Below, piece by piece: positions 46,150 through 59,400 of a DNA stretch of 64,000 bases. This DNA is from Archegozetes longisetosus (Eukaryota; Arthropoda; Arachnida; Sarcoptiformes; Trhypochthoniidae). The notes beneath the pieces were generated by a model. That model ran no database searches and was not told the origin of the DNA. It was given only the letters and a program-made list of their open reading frames with translations. The stretch lies in assembly GCA_018873245.2 (NCBI GenBank), contig JAEMBT020000004.1, positions 4,822,573-4,886,572 of the forward strand, read 5' to 3'. Numbering within the stretch: position 1 is the stretch's first letter; each line of letters begins with the position of its first letter. The translations under genes and the position numbers were made by a program.

Positions 46150-49100
46150 ATGCCGCGCGGAAGACGTAAACAAACGGTTGGGCCACAAGAATCAGCTATG
46201 GACACAAGTGATCACTACGAAGCAAACGCTTTATATAATCCGAGCGACGATTCGTCCACTTTTGTTGATCCGAGTTTTGTTGGACGTGATGACGATTATA
46301 TGCCAGACGCTTCTGCTGGAACTGAAGACTCGAATGATACTTCTGTCGCAACCGAAGACCTCAGCAGTGAATTGGGCAGACGTAAGGGCCGTGGTCGCGG
46401 ACGAGGACGTGGCAGAGGAAGAGGTGGAAGACCTTCAATGAATAGATCGTCATTAACGGACATTTCGATGAATAGGAGTACAGAAGAAGGCAACAGTCTG
46501 TTTGAAAGCGTTAGAGGTGGTCGCGCGGCCTTACAGTCAGTGGTCGATGAATGGATCGAATCGTATCGCCAGGACAGAGAAGCGGCTATCTTGGAATTGA
46601 TGCAGTTCTTCATCAGATCTAGTGGTTGTAAGGAAAGATTACGCCACAAATGAGAGAAACTCTAGACAACGGACAGATCATTCGCGCTCTCATCGAAGAG
46701 TTCGATGAAGAAGGAGGTGATTATCCTCTTGTCATGACTGGTCCACAATGGAAAAAGTTTAGAAGTAATTTTTGTGAATTCATACACACACTCGTCCGTC
46801 AATGTCAATACTCTATCATTTACGATCAATTTCTTATGGAAAGTATCATTTCATTGTTGATCGGTCTGTCTGACTCTCAAGTCAGAGCATTCAGACATAC
46901 GGCAACTTTGGCTGCTATGAAGTTAATGACAGCTTTAGTCGATGTAGCACTCACTCTAAGCATTAATTTGGATAATACTCAACGTCAATACGAAGCAGAA
47001 CGACATAAAAGTCCTGCGACTGCCAAAAGACCATCTGAGAGGTTGGATATGTTGATGAGTAAAAGGCAGGAGCTCGAAGAAAACAACGATGACATCAAAA
47101 CAATGCTTGGATATCTATTTAAATCAATTTTTGTTCATCGATACAGAGATACGTTACCAGAAATAAGATCAATCTGTATGAGTGAAATCGGAATTTGGAT
47201 GAAACGATTGCCAGGAATATTTCTGGACGACTCTTATCTCAAATATGTTGGTTGGACTCTACACGACAAGGTCGGAGATGTCAGACTAAAATGTTTGCAT
47301 TCACTTTTGCCACTGTATGAAAGCGAAGAAATAACGCGCAAAATGGAATTGTTCACCAATAAGTTCAAGGATCGAATCGTTGCCATGACCCTTGACAAAG
47401 AATACGAAGTCGCAGTACAAGCAGTTAAGCTGATCATTAACGTCCATAAACACCATCGCGACATTTTAACTGATAAAGATTGCGAACATGTGTATGAATT
47501 GGTTTATGCGACCCATCGTTCTGTAGCACAAGCAGCCGGAGAGTTCCTCAATGAAAGACTGTTTCAAGTGGATGAAGAAGCGACTGCGAACTTGAGGAGC
47601 AGAAGAGGCAAAAAACGATCGGTTCACACACCCCTCATCAGAGATCTCATTCAGTTCTATATTGAGAGTGAACTCCACGAGCACGGAGCATATCTGGTCG
47701 ACAGTCTCATTGAAAGTCATCCGATGATGAAGGATTGGGAATGCATGACAGATTTGCTTTTGGAAGAGCCTGGACCTGAAGAAGAAGCTCTCGATGATAG
47801 ACAAGAAACTTCACTGATTGAGATTATGGTCTGTTGTATCAGGCAAGCGGCTACTTCTGAGACGCCTATCGGTAGAGGTCCTCAACGCAAACAATTTTCA
47901 ACCAAAGAAGCAAAACAAATTCAAGACGACAAGAATAGAATTTCAGAGCATTTCATACTTACATTACCAGCACTTATGGATAAATACAAGGCAGATCCTG
48001 ACAAAATAGCAAATTTGTTAACAATTCCGCAATACTTTGAATTGAGTTACTTCACAAACCAAACCGAACAGTTAGATACTCTTCTTCGGCTGATCAGTCA
48101 AATTGTTGAAATACATTCCGACAAAGAAGTATTAGAGGCCGCAGCAAAGACTTATGAGTATCTGAATGAAGAAAATTTTACATATGCCAGAAATGTTTGG
48201 CTCTCCAAAAGTACATTAATCGACACACTTTGCAATAAATATAAAGAAGCTGTTGAAAGCTTCGCACTGAATCCTATGGGGATGAAGAAAAGCTTTTAGT
48301 AATCATGCAACTTAAAAAGATTTCTGTTTTCTATTCATGTCATGACTTGACTTCATGGGGACTCTGGGACGATATGTTCAACCGATGGATCAAGACTGCC
48401 AACACAGATCCCGATGAAGTGCCATTTAATGCTGTAAAGTATGCAATCAGTGCGTGTCATATGGGTTTGGTTTGGGAATTACATTTGCTCTCACAATCGC
48501 GCACATCAACCGATAACGCACAGAACGTTAAGGTTAGGTTGTTTGAGTTCATGGCTGAAATGCGTTCATTACTCAATCATCAAAGCGATGAACTCGAAGA
48601 AGAGGTTCGGAAATATTTACTTTTAGTTGTTGCTCAATTACTAATATATAACTTATAAATTATGTATGACAGGCATTTAACTCAATTTGCGATTTGCTCG
48701 TAATATTTTGTCATCAACTTGAAAATGATACTCCGGCCGTCGCACACCTTATATATAAACCCGAAGCTAATCTTATCAGGCAACTCGAAACGTTTATTCA
48801 GCAAAAAGTTTTTATCGAAGGGGATGAAGGTTCGTTCAGTTCTTATCTATTTAGAACTTGATTAGCAAAAGCATTGAAATAAATGGTTTTGTTTCAGATG
48901 AGAATGAAGATCCGAATAAGACAAACATCGAATCTCTTCACAAGAAGCGTCATTTTCTATCAGCATATTGTAAGCTAATTGTTTATAACATTATTCCTGT
49001 ACGCCATGCTGCCTGTGTTATCAAACATTATGTAAAAGTAAGTTATTTTTAAAGCCTTGAACAATTTCCTAGTTCTAAATTTTTTAATAAACTTTCACAG

Positions 49101-49781
49101 TTTTATAACGATTATGGAGATATAATTAAGACAACTTTGGGTAAAGCAAGAGAGATAAATAAAGTGATTTGTGCGCGAACCATGGCCTCTGCACTTGTCA
49201 GTGTTTTTCTCGAACTAAGAGCTGAGGCACCCATGAATCCAAACGCCTTTACAAAACAGGACGAAAACTTTCAAGCACTTAAAGAGTTGGCCAAGCGCTT
49301 TGCGCTTTCCTTTGGTTTGGACAATATGAAAAATAGAGACGCAGTCGCGGCTCTCCATCGAGAGGGCATTCATTTCACATTCAACACCATCGAAAATCCA
49401 GAGAATCCATTGGGACCTCCACCCAATTTACCATTTCTCGAAATAATCAGCGAGTTTTCGAATAAACTTATGAAACTCGACAAAAAGACTGTGTATGTGT
49501 TCGAACTTATACAGAATAGGAGTTAGTTTGTAGGTCAACTACATATCTTGTCTTATTATAGGTTAACTTATCTGGATCGATATGTGAAGAATGCGTTGCC
49601 AGGAATTCATAATGACGAATGGCAGCCACTAATGAGTTATCGCGCGAGTCTTATCCAACACAATGAGTTCGATTTACCGGTCAATCGCGCGCCTGGAAGA
49701 CAATATAAAGCTAGAAAGCGTGCTCGAGATGAAGAAGGTTTGAATTACGATTTTTATTCTCGTAAAACTGATAGAACTTAG
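46150..49781 (+). CDS. STAG: Cohesin subunit STAG/SA (stromal antigen, SCC3)
   Basis: SA proteins bind the SMC-RAD21 ring and are needed for cohesin loading, cohesion and looping. The long first exon (46150 to about 48604-48625) has an acidic N-terminus, an RG-rich run near 46378-46434, [20 protein letters not shown], the stromalin domain ([40 protein letters not shown]) and [12 protein letters not shown]. Then come 48673-48829, 48898-49037, 49101-49492 and 49562-49781 ([40 protein letters not shown]). The frame breaks twice by one missing base, at 46628-46634 (GCK|GKITPQM) and 48278-48281 (PMG|DEEKLL); both sides of each break are conserved STAG sequence. The first long exon also lacks a strong donor. 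An acidic open stretch at 49902-49976 could be another 3' exon. Confidence 0.9.
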
Positions 49782-49976
49782 TATTAGTTGACCATGGCAA
49801 ACATTACATTTAGTGCGCAGTAGTATATGAAAACTCATAAATCGTTGCTAACTTGACAACTATTTTGCACAAAACTTTAATTGCTATCTTCATAAATCAT
49901 AGGTGAAGATGGACTCGATGATGACCACCAAGACGGACAGTCGGAACAAGATGGTTCAGAAATGAACGACAATTAA

Positions 49977-50415
49977 ATGAAAAAATTTGTACATATTATT
50001 CATTAATCAGTTTCGCAACATTTTCACTGTCGTCTCATTGTTTTCGTCTTATTCAAAACTAAGTTATCTTTTAGTATGAAATAGGTATCGAATTTTTTGT
50101 ATGAATAACGTTTGGTACAAGTCTTCAATTAGATTAAGATTAGTTTTATCTTCTAATCCCATATCAATTACTGTAAAACACTGAATTTTTTTCAAACTTA
50201 TAATTAAAAACAAATAAAACGAATACAATATTTTACATTTAATTGATTCAAAAACATAAGGGAATGTTGCGTTTTTTGGGGTCATTTTGAATTATGTATA
50301 AGAGATAATAGAAATCAAAATATATTTATATTACTTGAAAAGACAAGTTATACTGTATTAAAAAATTTAGATTTAACATATTGAATCGGAGCATATGTTG
50401 AAAAGTTACTGCCAT
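49977..50415. other. Convergent 3' region (STAG / SERP1)
   Basis: AT-rich; shared untranslated sequence of two converging genes. A minus-strand open stretch at 50064-50285 is probably chance in the SERP1 3' UTR. Confidence 0.45.
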
Positions 50416-50702
<287 letters not shown>

Positions 50703-51010
50703 TTTTTCGATTTTAGTTTACAATCAAATTAAACAATAAAACAATACAATAACAGACTTAACACAAATACCAGTGTTAGTACGCAATAACTAGAAACTGG
50801 TGTAACACTACAACTGCCACGTGTATGACTGACTGCTAACTATGTTTATTAACGAATTGATATATTTTATTAAATGCTCTCTATATATAACACGTCAGAC
50901 CTAAACTGTATCCAATGCTTTTAATACCAGTACTGTCGACAAAATGCCAACAAATTCGTTTTGTATCCGCCAATGACGTCTAACTTTTAAATTCACTTTT
51001 CCTGTGTTAT
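50703..51010 (-). promoter_or_regulatory. SERP1 upstream region with three ACGT-core sites
   Basis: Reading toward SERP1 on the minus strand: GACGTCATTGG around 50970-50980 (a CCAAT box fused to GACGTC), TGACGTG at 50891-50897, and CACGTGGCA around 50816-50824, about 116 bases before the start codon. ACGTG cores with TGACGTG or ACGTGGC flanks are the classical binding sites of XBP1 and ATF6 in the unfolded-protein response, and SERP1 is a known target in mammals. Regulation here is inferred. Confidence 0.45.
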
Positions 51011-52461
51011 CGACCCACTTGTATTGTATCGTAATTGAGGGGAGAATTACTTTGTACTAAATTCAAACGTTGTTTACCTCATGTTCCTTTCAATCAGAAA
51101 TTATCATAAACCCTATGAAAATGTAGGGTTTAACAAAAACAAAGTTCGCCCCACTTAACTGTCTCCTTAGATTTCTGTTTTCATATTATTTAGATTTATT
51201 TTGAAAATTTTAAGTAAATTTTAAAGAAGTAAATCAAATCTACAAGGCAGACATCGTAAACAAGCTAGATTTATTATATTTTCAATTTTGCTTAATAGTC
51301 AGAAAAGTTAGACAACTCTTTCAGCTCTTTATGAGCTAATAATAGGTATTCGTGTGATTTAGAGCTGTAAGCTTACTAGTTAGAGATCATTGATTTATTC
51401 AAATAACAAGTTATGAAGAGTAGCAATAGGTTGAAAATGTCTCCTAAAACCTCAAAAAACGTCTCCACAATAATACTATTTAAGAATAAAACTTGCAAAT
51501 TTTATATTTTAGTATGTTCACAAGTCAAAGTCAAAAGAAGAACTTTAGATTATTTTTGTAGTCCTCTATAAATCTGAAAATTTTCATTCAAGTTAAAGGC
51601 ATGTTGTATGTTAAGCTTTCGAACCCCTCTTCAAAAAATAGTTTTTAAAGTCTTACATAATACCATGTACTCAAAGGTAAAGGTATATTATTACAAATTG
51701 ATATGAATTTGCAGTAAAAGCACTGATGTTTGCACTCGCTTACATCTGTCCGGAACTGAGAGCTGACTGAAATAACTAGTATATCACTATTATATAGCAC
51801 CTCTGCAAAAGTTATGTGCGTTACTGTTTCACTCTTATTATTCAACTTAATCTATTTGAATAGCAATTATCTGAAGGATTGATTAACATATGCTTAAATC
51901 GACAATTTTTCAGAATTTCTTAATCTCAGTAGCTTTATGGCAAGTTTGAGTTCTAACTAAAAAGTATGAGAATAGTCGAGGGCTACACTCTCGAATGATT
52001 GCAAATTGCAAAACTTAAGGCGATTGCAAATAATTGATTGTAGACTACCCATGAGTATTGTACATTTTTTGCAACATTGTTAATTTTCCAAAGTTTCCAG
52101 AATGCAGTCCAGATCTTGATTTCTAACTTTTTTTGCTGGATATACTGTAATCAAGTGTTGTCTCACTTGATAATTGATACATAACAATAATATGCATCTG
52201 TTGGTGTAACAAATATGAACCATATTTAGATTGTTGTAGTCCAACGCCTTATATTTAAAAGCATGAATTCATGTTAATCTAATTGACTTCTAATTAAAAC
52301 TCAATCTGTGGTGTTTGACAATCATAGATAAAGCATACGTTTTTTATGAATGATATGATGGCAACACATGTTAGCACCAAAATAACACGAATTCAAATAT
52401 CTCTCAAACTATTAACTAACTGAAAACTAATTACATACATATAATCTCAAATTAAAAATTG
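51011..52461. other. AT-rich spacer
   Basis: No coding signal. A minus-strand open stretch at 51645-51845 has no recognisable content. Confidence 0.4.
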
Positions 52462-53399
52462 ATGGAAACTCAAAGTTCAACGATTTATGACAATTCGGAA
52501 GATTTGGTCAAAGATTTGAAGAAAAACTTCAAAAGTTATCGAAAATTAATAAAATCAAAGACAACTCGTGACAGACGTTTTCCTTTCGTTGTTTTAGATA
52601 GATGTCTTAAATTAGATCAATATTCAATCGATGTCCATTTAAATGGTTTCAATGAATCAAATGATCGCAAGGTCAGTGAAATTACGAGAAAATCGATTCC
52701 ACCTTCGACTCACAGCCAAATAAGAAGAAAAAAACCGAAAATTCATTTGTCAATTTGAGCAAAATTAATAATGAAAACGAAGAATTGAATTATGAGATGT
52801 CGGACGAAGAAAATCGTACATTTTCTTCTCATTCAAATACTGACAATAAAAATCTGGATAACTGCAAGAACGGATATAAAACTAAATTGAATGGTGTTTC
52901 ATATAACAATAGCAATAAATCAGACGTTAATAAAAAATTCAATTCAAATAACCTTAGCTCGAATAGTAAACCAGTTAGACAAGACTTGTGTAACAGTCTA
53001 TCGGTTTATAACAGTACTATAAATGATCTGAATTTCAAAATACCTAAGTGTACTGATAAGAAAGAAAGTACTGAATCGATTATTAGTTATGCGAATACTT
53101 TAGTGAAGAACAGTAGGAGATGTGGAGACGCTTTCAACCACTTATCCAGATATTTAAGTGAAGATCAGTGGACCAATCCTGAAATCGTAGATATAGTTGC
53201 AAAAATCGCTTTAGGAATTGCTTCTATTAATGATTTAGGTTCACATATCAATAGACTCAACGAGGTTATTGATAAAATTAAATCATTGCAGTATATAGAC
53301 GATGACTTCTGGGATGAGCTGATTTTTAGGGTCGATAAAAAGAGAAATGATGTTAAATATGCTCATGTAAGCCAGTCTATTGCTTCTAAATATTTATAG
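52462..53399 (+). CDS. Unrecognised 297-residue protein with a 44-bp intron
   Basis: Two exons, 52462-52671 and 52716-53399. The intron of 44 bases has good signals (AAG|GTCAGT and CGACTCACAG|CC) and brings two overlapping frames into one: DRK|PNKKKKTENSFVNLSKI. The first 70 residues are charged (LVKDLKKNFKSYRKLIKSK, RRFPFVVLDRCLKLDQYSID). A middle section of about 130 residues is Asn/Ser/Lys-rich and probably disordered. The last 110 residues look like a compact helical domain (SIISYANTLVKNSRRCGDAF, ALGIASINDLGSHINRLNEV, DDDFWDELIFRVDKKRNDVK). I recognise no family, membrane segment or signal peptide. I start at ATG 52462, after a TTG. Confidence 0.65.
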
Positions 53400-56300
53400 C
53401 TATTTTTTAATTCTATTCTATATTCATTATTTGGCAGCAAATCAATTCATTTTTGTCTGGACTCTACGATCATTTGATGAAAAATAGGATCAGTTGTCGT
53501 GTCGTTTGTAATGAAGCTGTGATTATGTCACATCGGAGTTTTACAAGTCATCCACAAATCAATTTATAATTAGATTCAGTATTGTCATTCTCGCATTTTT
53601 TGTGTATATAACTCAGTCATTATTCGAGGGAATGCCCAAACTTGATATACATTTTATTTTGATACCTTTTACTGTTAGATTGAGTTTATGTTTCAAATGA
53701 TTATTACTAAAATGGGAAACAGTCATTTTGTTTCATATCCATTTTAGTAATTTTTAGATCTGACTAAAGTCTTTGTTGTTGAATAAATCGATCTCTTTTC
53801 AGTCAGAATAATCATTTAGAAATGAAATCTAGTTTAAAGACTTCTCAAAGACTCTTAACTGTTTATAATTGCATATATTTATGAGACTTAAGTTTGAGAA
53901 GAACTGACCATAAAGACTTGTTTATAATGGTAAAATAAAAATACTTAAAGTGTAGTGCTTTCATTGAGTGCATTAATAAATGTTTATAGCATTTATATGA
54001 CTTAAGTTTATCTTATCTGATAAGAGAGTTGATCATATGCCTTCACTATAATCAGTGAACTTTTCCTCTCAAATGCTTTATTCGCGAGTAGAATAATCCT
54101 TTAATGACGTCTTTGTTTACATTACTTGTGACGCAATAAAAACCTGTTTGCAACTCGGACGTAATTGCTGCCAATAAATAAATATTGATATTTTCATAAC
54201 ACTTCTCTTCTACTCACATCTGGTATATAAAATCTTTCCAAACCTATTCAATCCTATGTTAAATGTGGAGAAAACATCTGTAAACCCATAGATGTCATTG
54301 AGGTGAGTGTCTGTAATGAGTGTAAGGGAGGAGTCATTTGAGGCATATGATTATGTGTTGGTTTTTTTCCCATAACAACAGACCAGAAGTGCAGCTGAAC
54401 TGAACTTAATTGGTTAGTGAGTGCGAGACATCAGAGTCAAAGTCTTACGCCATTTCATACACACTACAGTATTGTCTGCAAATCGGATAGCATTTTAAAA
54501 ACATCTTTTATTTACACAATAATTGATTCAATTAATTTCAATATAATTGGATTAATAGAGGTTTTAAAGATCAAGTAAGAATTGATTTAGTTGTAATTTG
54601 ATATATTATTGCTGTAAACACGAATACACTGGAAATCACCTTTTTCTCCATCACATACCTTTTTGCGTCATTCATCCTATCCTTCCAAATATTTATTCCT
54701 ATTAATACTTTGTTCATTTTTCTTTCTCAAACTTCTTTCTTATTTTTAGACTATTATTACATTGCTCTTCACTTTTATAACTCAATTAATCCAGTTCTTT
54801 AGACATTGAAGTCATTTAAAACTGTCGATAATTTATGGTATGTTTTCTACCATTTTGTGATCACTTTCAAGGTTTTTATTACATAAATGAACACTCATTT
54901 TGTTGAATAATTTGTATTTAATTATTTGTTTAAACGTTTAGTAGATTAAAGTTAGGGTTTATTTAGTAACTGAATTATATATTTGTTTGAAATTTTGTAT
55001 CTTAGCAGAAAATCACTTATAGTAACTATTAAAACTATTGCCTATTATCAGTTTTTCCCTTTTATTGATTACCTCATTCCCAACCAATCAGTCATTTCTC
55101 TTATTTTGGTCAATGATTAAATCTTGTAATTTTAGCAGTTTAGTCACTTTCCTAATGAATCATTAATTAAGAGCATGTATTAAACTGAATCTGCATTGAT
55201 GTTATTTCAATTGTTTCTCGTTTTTCTTTCGTAATCAGGTTTTCACTTTTAAATGTTAAACAAAGGGCTCAATATTTATTGTTAGGTTTGATTCATATAT
55301 GAATATAATATAAGTTGAATAGAATTAACACTTCTTTTCAATAATTGTTCATAATTAGAAGTTGAATACTAAACGAATGTGATAAGATAAAACTAATGTC
55401 TGTGATGACGATCCAGTTTAGCTAAATTATTGGAGAAATCATCAAATAACATTTACTATTCATCTATTTATATATAAATTACTATTAGTTATTAAAACAT
55501 TAAAAGTATTTTATGACTGTTGACGAATAATTAGCAGAACAACTCAGCCACTAATGGAAATAAACTATGTGTTGATCGTTTTAGGTATAATACGAACTTT
55601 TATCATTTCTGACTTGTTAGCAATAGACAAACAGAAAGACTAATGGTTTATTTCAGAATAAGTTATCGTTCAGGAAAATAAGCTCTTATTTGTTTAGTTG
55701 AGACTAGATCTATATTATATTAATGCGTATAGATTTCGTATTCTACTAGGCAATCAACTCTTCATTATTTGCTCAACTCTTTTTGTCAAAGCGTTTATTA
55801 TCTAACTTGTGTTTCAATGTATTTCCAGTTTTCATTTTCTTCCTCTTAACAACTTACGTTATAATTATGATCAGCCCTAAGACCTTTAAATTATACAATA
55901 ATACAAGTTATAAAACATTCGTAGTGAATCAACTAAATGATGTAGAAGCAGTTGACGTAACCGTGATTGTTATTTAAAGTTATAGAAACAGTGAACGGAA
56001 AAAATAGATGAAAAATATAGGTCAAGTAAACTAGTCTATACTATTTATTCGATTCAGTACTAAGCACTGCTACGATCTACTCATTTACCACTAAATTCTC
56101 TCTAAATTCTTACATTTGTTACATTTCTTTTCCTACGCATTCCTCTCATTACTCAACTATAGTAACAAATGAAATCATAATTTTTGTTTGGCTTATTTTT
56201 ACAATCATTTCGCCGTTTAGCCTTAAGATTGCATGTCAATATCGATTTTTGCAATACAAACGGATCATTGCGTTATATAACACTCAACATCTGCTGATTA

Positions 56301-56430
56301 AATTCTAGATTGCATTTGCTCTAATCATATTGATGTTCCTTTGGCCAAATCAGTATTAATTTTAGCTCTTATTCAAATCTAGATCGCTTTCAATTAAATG
56401 GAATGAAAATAATCTCGTCTGGAATTGTCT
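53400..56430. other. Long spacer and probable TRIP12 5' untranslated region
   Basis: No coding signal. Splice-like motifs suggest untranslated TRIP12 exons: a donor GAG|GTGAGT at 54303, a pyrimidine tract with acceptor AACAACAG ending at 54381, and a donor TCAA|GTAAGA at 54575. This is weak evidence. The open stretch at 55783-55977 lacks an ATG and looks like chance hydrophobic AT-rich sequence. Confidence 0.35.
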
Positions 56431-59400
56431 ATGGCAGACAGACTTAGTAAGAGTCATAAAGAGGGGACTATTGCGTCGTCTTCTTTAAAACGGTCTGCTC
56501 AACGTTGGCTGGGGTCGAGATCACCGATTAGAACAAGGTATCAACTCTCATAACTCTGATTTTATTTAATTGTCTTGTTTTAATTTGTTTCTGTCGTTCT
56601 GTTGAAGATCAAAATCATTAGCGTCACGAAGAGAAACAGTTAATCACAGCTTATCATTAGGAGAACTTCCTTCAACTTCGCTGCAAGAAAGTGCGAGCTT
56701 GATTGTTAACGATATTTCAACTAAAATCCGTTCAAATAAACGTTTATCAGAGGAGGATTCGTCTCCGGGAAAAAAGGCGAGAAAGGAAACGAGTTCATCA
56801 GGTTATTATTACTTATGTTATAGTAAAAAAATAATGCGTTTCTTATTCAAATGTTAATACATTTGTTCAAACGTTTATTGCTTTATTAGATAAAGAATCA
56901 GATATAGTTAACCTGAGTATTGAAGCACAAACTGGTGTTCCTGTTTCTGACTTACCAAAGCGTAAAGGAAGACCACGAAAAAAAGTGCACTCATCTGATT
57001 CATCACTATTACAATCCTCAACATCTGGATCAGCGTTTGTCAATCCAGAACCACAAACAGTAGAACCGATTCAGTCTTCAATATCAACCACAATTTCGAA
57101 CTCAAAGGAATCGATTCGTACAAAGCGTATTAAAACAAATTCACTGCAAAAGTTTTTCGCAAATACCAGAATTGGTACAAGCAGTTCAAGAGAGACATCG
57201 GTCGAAACATATAGAAGTCCTGATAGGACATCTACAACGGGGTCGTGTGCCAGTTCACGTCGGCGTTCCTCCCGCCTCAATACAAAAGCGCCTACAACTA
57301 CTTCAACTTTAACGTCAACTTCAGGTGCGGGCACATCATCTGGTGGTCCAAACTCATCGACTGCACTTAATAGTACAGGAGGAGGAACTAGTGGCCGACT
57401 CGGACTACTAAGAAGTAACACGAGAAGTGGTGTTATGGAAGAAGATGTTGGAAACCATGACACCTCTCGGACAGAAACATCTTCACTGAACAGCGCCGGT
57501 GCTAGTCTTTCAGCATCTGGTGCTCAGTCAGCCTCTGTCGCGGCTTCTGTTGCCTCAGTAGCCAACGTGTTGGCTGCGGCTGCTTCTGCAGACAGTGAAT
57601 CAGATGATAGCGAAATGGGTCGCTTACAGGCTCTGCTAGAGGCTCGAGGATTACCTCCACATCTTTTTGGTGCGTTGGGACCTCGAATGCAGCACTTACT
57701 CCATCGTTCAATTGGCACGAGTTCTAGCAGTAAAGCTCATCAATTGTTACAAGGATTACAAGCGAGTGGAGATGAAGGACAACAACTTCAATCAGTTATG
57801 GAAATGTGCCAGTTGTTAGTAATGGGAAATGAAGACACTTTGGCTGGTTTTCCAGTCAAACAAGTAGTGCCTGCGCTTATTTCACTTTTGTCAATGGAGC
57901 ACAACTTTGATATTATGAATCACGCTTGTCGTGCACTGACTTATATGATGGAATCATTACCTCGTTCTTCTGCTGTAGTGGTCGAAGCAGTTCCAGTCTT
58001 CTTGGAAAAGTTACAAGTCATCCAATGCATGGATGTGGCAGAGCAATCTTTGACTGCATTAGAAATGTTGTCTCGACGTCATAGTAAAGCCATATTACAT
58101 GCGAGAGGAGTTTCGGCATGCCTTACATATTTAGATTTCTTTTCCATTAATGCTCAACGATCTGCCCTCTCCATTACAGCTAATTGTTGCCAAAATCTAA
58201 CTGTCGATGAGTTCTCTTTAGTTCAAGAATCATTGGCAACATTAAGCTCTCATTTGACACATCAGGACAAGAAGAGTGTTGAAAGCATTTGTTTAGCCTT
58301 TTCGCGATTAGTTGATTGCTTTCAACAGGACTGTGTCATAGTTAGTGAAATAGCAGGAAGTAATTTATTAACTAATTTACAACAATTGTTAGTAGTTATA
58401 CCACCAATTATAAGCACTGGAACTTTTGTCAGTGTCATTCGTATGCTATCTATTATGTGTTCGTCTTGTCCCGAAATAGCTGTTCAACTCTTGAAATTAA
58501 GTAAGTCTTCATTCAATTAATAGAGCTTTTATTTTTCTCTTTATTCGCTTTGGTCTTAACTCTGTTTTTATGACTTTCATTAGATATTTGTGAAACATTA
58601 CGTTATTTATTACTTGGGGCAAGTGCTACAAAAGATGAAATAGAATTAGTGAATCGCGGTCCACAAGAATTATTTGAGATAACTGCACTCATAGGAGAGC
58701 TGATGCCTCGTTTACCAACTGATGGCATCTTTAGTATCGATAGTTTACTTACAAAGCAAACTAGTATTCAATCGGATACTATTCTATGGCAATGGAAGGA
58801 TGACAGAGGGTTATGGCATCCTTACAGTAGTATCGATAATAGAATAATAGAGGCGGCGCACCAGTCGGGCGAAGACGAAATCAGTTTGTCGACAATGGGA
58901 CGCACTTACGTAATTGACTTCAATTCTATGCAACAGATCAATGAAGATACTGGAACTTCACGTGCTGTCCAGAGAAGAATCAATTGTTCAGCAGATGCCT
59001 CGACTATTTCCCTGAACAATTCACGTAATGTAGATCCGCGAGCAGAATGTATGCAAAAAGAACCAGAATTGGCGAGTGCTTTCATCAAGTCCTTGTTTAA
59101 TGTATTATACGAAGTGTATAGCAGTTCTGCGGGACCAGCAGTCCGGCATAAGTGCCTGAAAGCATTGCTACGTATTATATACTATGCACCAAATGAGTTG
59201 TTGCGATCTGTTTTGAAAAATCAAGCGGTTTCGAGCCATATCGCAACAATGCTTGCATCACCAGATCTCAGAATTGTAGTCGGAGCCACACAAATGGCTA
59301 ACATTCTAATGGAAAAGTTACCCGATGTGTTCGCTATTTACTTCAGAAGAGAAGGTGTTATTCATCAGATACAGAAATTGGCCAAAGGAGAAGATAATGT

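Noticed and set aside
46117-48658. Three separate genes in the STAG locus
   Set aside because: The three frames are consecutive parts of one conserved protein; the breaks are single-base shifts, so one gene model with frame breaks is more likely.
55783-55977. Small hydrophobic protein upstream of TRIP12
   Set aside because: TTG start, AT-rich hydrophobic codons, no partner exon; probably chance.
57071-57711. Antisense frames across the TRIP12 Ser-rich region
   Set aside because: Mirror images of the Ser/Thr/Ala-rich coding sequence with no splice or start support.
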